NCBI RefSeq assembly: GCF_008630635.1
Contig: NZ_CP043869.1
Coordinates: 3,235,001 to 3,299,000, forward strand
DNA length: 64,000 nt
Source of the DNA: Neptunomonas concharum
GTDB taxonomy: Bacteria > Pseudomonadota > Gammaproteobacteria > Pseudomonadales > Balneatricaceae
Reading direction: 5' to 3'
Each line of letters opens with the position of its first letter. The first letter of the stretch is position 1. The translations under genes and the position numbers were made by a program. The notes beneath the pieces are model-generated. The model saw only the letters and a list, made by a program, of their open reading frames with translations, was not told the origin of the DNA and did no database searches. Shown here piece by piece: positions 60,658 to 64,000 of this stretch.

Positions 60658-60669
60658 ATAAAGAAGAAA

Positions 60670-61062
60670 TTAATCTTCAGAAGCTTCTACAGCTGCACCA
60701 GTAACCTGACGGTCAACTAGTTCAACATAAGCCATCGGTGCATTGTCACCTGGACGATTTCCACATTTCAGAATGCGGATATAACCACCTGGACGATTCG
60801 CATAGCGAGGTCCTAACTCGTTGAAAAGCTTACCAACAGCTTCTTTACTACGAGTACGGTCAAAAGCCAGACGGCGATTAGCAACCGAGTCTTCTTTCGC
60901 CAATGTAATCAGCGGCTCAGCTACGCGGCGAAGTTCTTTCGCTTTTGGCAAAGTTGTTCTGATCAGTTCATGTTCAAACAAAGAGTTTGCCATGTTCTTG
61001 AACATCGCTTTGCGGTGCGAGCTGGTACGATTTAAATGGCGACCAGATTTACGATGACGCAT
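60670..61062 (-). CDS. rplQ: 50S ribosomal protein L17
   Basis: 130 residues; starts [20 protein letters not shown], the family signature. Last gene of the alpha operon. Confidence 0.98.
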   Translation of the reverse strand: MRHRKSGRHLNRTSSHRKAMFKNMANSLFEHELIRTTLPKAKELRRVAEPLITLAKEDSVANRRLAFDRTRSKEAVGKLFNELGPRYANRPGGYIRILKCGNRPGDNAPMAYVELVDRQVTGAAVEASED

Positions 61063-61101
61063 TATAAATTCCTTACCAACTTGGTCAGTTAAAACCGCGT
61101 C

Positions 61102-62106
61102 TTAAGACGCGATTTTATCGTCGTTCTTCAGGCTAGCCGGTGGCCAGTTTTCAAGACGCATACCCAGAGACAAGCCCTTAGATGCAAGTACGTCTTTGAT
61201 CTCTGTCAGCGACTTCTTACCCAGATTTGGTGTTTTCAATAGCTCAACTTCTGTACGCTGAATCAGATCACCAATATAGTAGATCTGCTCTGCTTTCAGA
61301 CAGTTAGCGGAGCGAACCGTCAACTCCAAATCATCGACAGGGCGCAACAAGATCGGATCAACTTCCGGTTCTGCTGGCTCGTCTTTCGCCTGATCAGCTG
61401 CATCTTCAAGATCAACAAATACAGACAACTGATGTTGAAGAATAGTCGCTGCACGACGAATGCACTCTTCCGGATCAATCGTACCGTTGGATTCGATATC
61501 AATGACTAACTTATCCAAGTCAGTACGCTGCTCAACACGAGCGCTTTCGACTACATAAGAAACACGGCGTACCGGGCTATAAGTTGCATCCAGCTGGAGA
61601 CGACCAATAGCACGAGTTTCATCTTCATCACTGATACGAGTGTCAGCAGGAACGTAACCGCGACCGCGTGTTACTTTCAACTGCATGTTCAGAGTCGCAC
61701 CAGAGTTCAAGTGAGCAATCACGTGATCCGGGTTAGCCACTTCAACATCCTGATTCAACTGAATGTCGCCCGCTGTTACTGCACCTGAGCCAGTTTTGCT
61801 CAGTGTCAGCGTTGCTTCCTCGCCATTGTGTAGCGCAATCGCAACACCCTTCAAGTTAAGCAGGATTTCGATAACATCTTCCTGCACACCTTCAATTGTG
61901 CTGTATTCATGCAGGACGCCTTCGATCTCAACTTCAGTGATGGCACAGCCAGGCATTGAAGAGAGTAGAATGCGACGCAGAGCATTACCCAAAGTGTGAC
62001 CGAAGCCACGCTCAAGTGGCTCGAGAGTCACTTTTGCACGTGTGTTACTGATCTCCTGAACGTCAATGTGACGAGGACTCAGAAACTCATTTACAGAACG
62101 CTGCAT
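61102..62106 (-). CDS. rpoA: RNA polymerase alpha subunit
   Basis: 334-residue alpha subunit. The N-terminal assembly domain ([22 protein letters not shown]) and C-terminal DNA- and activator-binding domain ([19 protein letters not shown], then [11 protein letters not shown]) are joined by an acidic linker. The ATG at 62106 (MQRSVNEFL) matches relatives. Confidence 0.98.
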   Translation of the reverse strand: MQRSVNEFLSPRHIDVQEISNTRAKVTLEPLERGFGHTLGNALRRILLSSMPGCAITEVEIEGVLHEYSTIEGVQEDVIEILLNLKGVAIALHNGEEATLTLSKTGSGAVTAGDIQLNQDVEVANPDHVIAHLNSGATLNMQLKVTRGRGYVPADTRISDEDETRAIGRLQLDATYSPVRRVSYVVESARVEQRTDLDKLVIDIESNGTIDPEECIRRAATILQHQLSVFVDLEDAADQAKDEPAEPEVDPILLRPVDDLELTVRSANCLKAEQIYYIGDLIQRTEVELLKTPNLGKKSLTEIKDVLASKGLSLGMRLENWPPASLKNDDKIAS

Positions 62107-62132
62107 AGTTCCACCAATCAAGAGTTCATGAA

Positions 62133-62753
62133 TTACTTGGAGTACAGCTCTACGATCAGCTGCTCATTGATGTCAGCAGACAGTTCGCTACGCTCTGGAG
62201 CTGAGCGATAAACGCCCTCCATTTTGCCAGCATCAACTGTTACCCACTCAATAGAAGCACGCTGAGAAGCTAGGTCAAGTGCACTTTTAACACGCAATTG
62301 ATTCTTAGCTTTTTCACGAACTGCGACCACGTCACCTGCCTGCACTTGGTAGGAAGGAATGTTCACAACCTGACCATTAACAGTGATTTGGCGATGTGAC
62401 ACGATCTGACGAGCTTCAGCACGAGTAGAGCCGAATCCCATACGAAACACCACATTATCCAAGCGTCCTTCCAACAGCTGTAACAAGTTCTCACCTGTAG
62501 AGCCTGAAAGACGCGCGGCTTCTTTGTAGTAGTTGCGGAACTGACGTTCCAATACACCGTAAATACGACGTACTTTCTGTTTTTCACGCAGCTGTAGACC
62601 GTAATCGGACAGACGACCGCGACGAGCGCCGTGAACACCAGGAACAGTTTCAGCTTTACACTTACTGTCCAGTGCACGAACACCGCTCTTCAAGAACAGG
62701 TCTGTACCTTCACGGCGTGACAGCTTGCACTTTGGTCCAAGATATCTTGCCAT
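62133..62753 (-). CDS. rpsD: 30S ribosomal protein S4
   Basis: 206 residues with [18 protein letters not shown] at the N-terminus and an S4 RNA-binding domain (about 96-155; [12 protein letters not shown]). In E. coli S4 represses the alpha operon through its leader. Confidence 0.98.
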   Translation of the reverse strand: MARYLGPKCKLSRREGTDLFLKSGVRALDSKCKAETVPGVHGARRGRLSDYGLQLREKQKVRRIYGVLERQFRNYYKEAARLSGSTGENLLQLLEGRLDNVVFRMGFGSTRAEARQIVSHRQITVNGQVVNIPSYQVQAGDVVAVREKAKNQLRVKSALDLASQRASIEWVTVDAGKMEGVYRSAPERSELSADINEQLIVELYSK

Positions 62754-62768
62754 TATACCGTCTCCAGT

Positions 62769-63158
62769 TTATACACGACGTTTTTTAGGTGGACGACAGC
62801 CGTTATGAGGTATCGGCGTGATGTCCGTAATGTTTGTAATTTTGTAGCCGCAACCGTTCAGCGCACGAACTGCCGATTCACGTCCTGGTCCAGGACCTTT
62901 TACAAACACGTCGAGGTTTTTCAAACCATATTCCAGGGCTGCCTGACCGGCACGTTCTGCTGCTACCTGAGCTGCGAACGGTGTACTTTTACGAGAACCA
63001 CGGAAGCCTGAACCCCCGGAAGTTGCCCATGAAAGTGCATTACCCTGACGATCGGTAATGGTGATAATAGTATTGTTAAAAGAAGCGTGGATATGAGCTA
63101 ACCCATCCACTACCTGCTTTTTAACTTTTTTACGTGTGCGATTACCTGGCTTAGCCAT
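62769..63158 (-). CDS. rpsK: 30S ribosomal protein S11
   Basis: 129 residues, with [12 protein letters not shown]-like ([15 protein letters not shown]), [18 protein letters not shown] and the C-terminal [13 protein letters not shown]. Confidence 0.98.
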   Translation of the reverse strand: MAKPGNRTRKKVKKQVVDGLAHIHASFNNTIITITDRQGNALSWATSGGSGFRGSRKSTPFAAQVAAERAGQAALEYGLKNLDVFVKGPGPGRESAVRALNGCGYKITNITDITPIPHNGCRPPKKRRV

Positions 63159-63183
63159 ATTGGAAATTCCTATCGCTTAACAC

Positions 63184-63540
63184 TTATTTACGGATCGGCT
63201 TACGCGGACCTTTACGCGTACGCGCGTTGGTCTTACTACGCTGCCCACGAACCGGCAAATTACGGCGGTGACGAATACCACGGAAACAACCGAGGTCCAT
63301 GAGACGTTTGATGCTCATGGAAACCTCACGACGGAGGTCACCTTCAACTGTAAACTTGCCAACTTCACCACGAACTACATCGAGTTGCTCATCGCTTAAC
63401 TCGGAAATCTTTGTAACTTCAGCAATGCCAGAAGCTTCACAGATTTTCTTTGCAGTTGTGCGGCCAATCCCATAAATGTAAGTTAGAGAAATAACCGCAT
63501 GCTTATTGTCAGGAATATTGACGCCAGCTATACGGGCCAT
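63184..63540 (-). CDS. rpsM: 30S ribosomal protein S13
   Basis: 118 residues; starts [17 protein letters not shown], with [10 protein letters not shown] and the basic C-terminal tail. First gene of the alpha operon, preceded by its own promoter and a leader hairpin. Confidence 0.98.
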   Translation of the reverse strand: MARIAGVNIPDNKHAVISLTYIYGIGRTTAKKICEASGIAEVTKISELSDEQLDVVRGEVGKFTVEGDLRREVSMSIKRLMDLGCFRGIRHRRNLPVRGQRSKTNARTRKGPRKPIRK

Positions 63541-63560
63541 TCAACTTACTCCATTCAAAT

Positions 63561-63573
63561 GCGTCACAGACGC
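63561..63573 (-). promoter_or_regulatory. Leader hairpin before rpsM
   Basis: A perfect 5-bp stem GCGTC / GACGC with a three-base loop in the short rpsM leader. It could be part of an S4-responsive translational operator; that is inference from the E. coli alpha operon. Confidence 0.42.
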
Positions 63574-63606
63574 AAGTATCTATAATATGTTCATAGAAGG
63601 CGCGCA

Positions 63607-63635
63607 ATTATACGCCTTGATTAAAAATAAATCAA
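63607..63635 (-). promoter_or_regulatory. Alpha operon promoter upstream of rpsM
   Basis: Minus strand -35 TTGATT (63630-63635), 17 bases, a perfect TATAAT (63607-63612) and a GC-rich GCGCGCC discriminator. It allows rpsM-rpsK-rpsD-rpoA-rplQ to be transcribed apart from the spc operon. Confidence 0.65.
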
Positions 63636-63666
63636 GGCCCGCACCCTCTACTCCCTTGCCAGGTGA

Positions 63667-63783
63667 TTAACCCTGACGCTGCTTATGGCGGGGTTCCACC
63701 TTGCAGATCACGCGCACGGAACCGTTGCGACGTACAATCTTGCAGTTACGGCAAATCTTTTTAACAGACGCGCGTACCTTCAT
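63667..63783 (-). CDS. rpmJ: 50S ribosomal protein L36
   Basis: 38-residue zinc-ribbon protein: [20 protein letters not shown], then [14 protein letters not shown]. The zinc ligands Cys11, Cys14, Cys27 and His33 are present, so this is the zinc-binding form. It lies 18 bases after secY, as in most bacteria. Confidence 0.95.
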   Translation of the reverse strand: MKVRASVKKICRNCKIVRRNGSVRVICKVEPRHKQRQG

Positions 63784-63801
63784 GATCCACTCCTGAGGGG
63801 T

Positions 63802-64000
63802 TTAGCGCAGCAAACCTGCACCACCACCTTTGAGATTTGATTTTTTCATCAGGGACTCATATTGGTGAGACATCAAATGTGACTGCACCTGAGCCATAAA
63901 GTCCATTACAACGACTACTACGATCAGCAACGAAGTGCCACCGAAGTAAAAGGGTACATTCCATGCTACAACCAAAAATTGAGGCATAAGAGAGACCGCT
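63802..64000 (-). CDS. secY: SecY preprotein translocase subunit, C-terminal end (cut by window)
   Basis: The last 65 residues of the protein-conducting channel, beginning inside [10 protein letters not shown]. They contain the last membrane helix ([19 protein letters not shown]) and the cytoplasmic tail [17 protein letters not shown]. The start lies beyond the right edge. Confidence 0.95.
   Translation of the reverse strand, partial: AVSLMPQFLVVAWNVPFYFGGTSLLIVVVVVMDFMAQVQSHLMSHQYESLMKKSNLKGGGAGLLR

Overview
The window is chromosomal DNA of a marine-type gammaproteobacterium, most likely from the Oceanospirillales or a close neighbour of Pseudomonas and Marinobacter. The reasons are the protein sequences, a moderate base composition, and gene orders that, from memory, resemble Pseudomonas (msrPQ-pssA-ilvHI; bamD/rluD-pgeF; thiO-fimT and the minor-pilin cluster beside fkpB-lspA-ileS-ribF-murJ/rpsT; proB-obgE-rpmA-rplU/ispB; the secY-rpmJ-rpsM-rpsK-rpsD-rpoA-rplQ block). 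I saw no insertion sequence, prophage, CRISPR array or tRNA. Almost all of the sequence is coding, with hairpin terminators between units.

Layout. 1-211: a strong rRNA-type promoter pointing off the left edge. 212-3133: msrQ, msrP (periplasmic methionine sulfoxide repair), pssA and a hotdog thioesterase. 3276-5491: ilvI-ilvH with a long structured leader. 5874-6984: an unknown small protein and rlmJ. 7094-12472: a tightly coupled five-gene envelope operon (UPF0104 membrane protein, polyprenyl-phosphate glycosyltransferase, ArnT/Rgt-like GT39, PAP2 phosphatase, UDP-glucuronate-type epimerase). I read it as a candidate system for putting galacturonic acid on lipid A or the LPS core. 12502-15927: a response regulator, a LuxR-family regulator and a lipoprotein amidase. 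16090-18669: clpB with a clear sigma-32 promoter. 18805-25733: feoAB with a Fur-like box, an XRE-cupin regulator, kbl-tdh with two tandem operators, and a cysteine-desulfhydrase-like gene divergent from an Lrp-family regulator. 25738-29386: pgeF, rluD, bamD, nadE. 29410-37604: thiO and the type IV pilus minor pilin/PilY1 operon.

37826-44659: fkpB, lspA, ileS, ribF, murJ and rpsT. 44772-49651: proB, obgE, rpmA, rplU, ispB, tpm. 49791-51631: fabA-fabB, the unsaturated fatty acid branch. 51721-55602: molybdenum cofactor genes (moaC, moaD, moeA) interleaved with two acyltransferases. 55708-57012: a SirB2-like membrane protein and an RmlD-like reductase lacking the usual catalytic tyrosine. 57134-60591: ssb divergent from uvrA. 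60670-64000: the alpha ribosomal operon, rpmJ and the 3' end of secY.

The main points for a second look are the galacturonate-type operon, the ilvI leader, the tandem operators upstream of kbl, the cysteine-detoxification pair, and genes absent from their usual places (ilvC, ispH, moaE). Statements about other genomes are from memory and were not searched.
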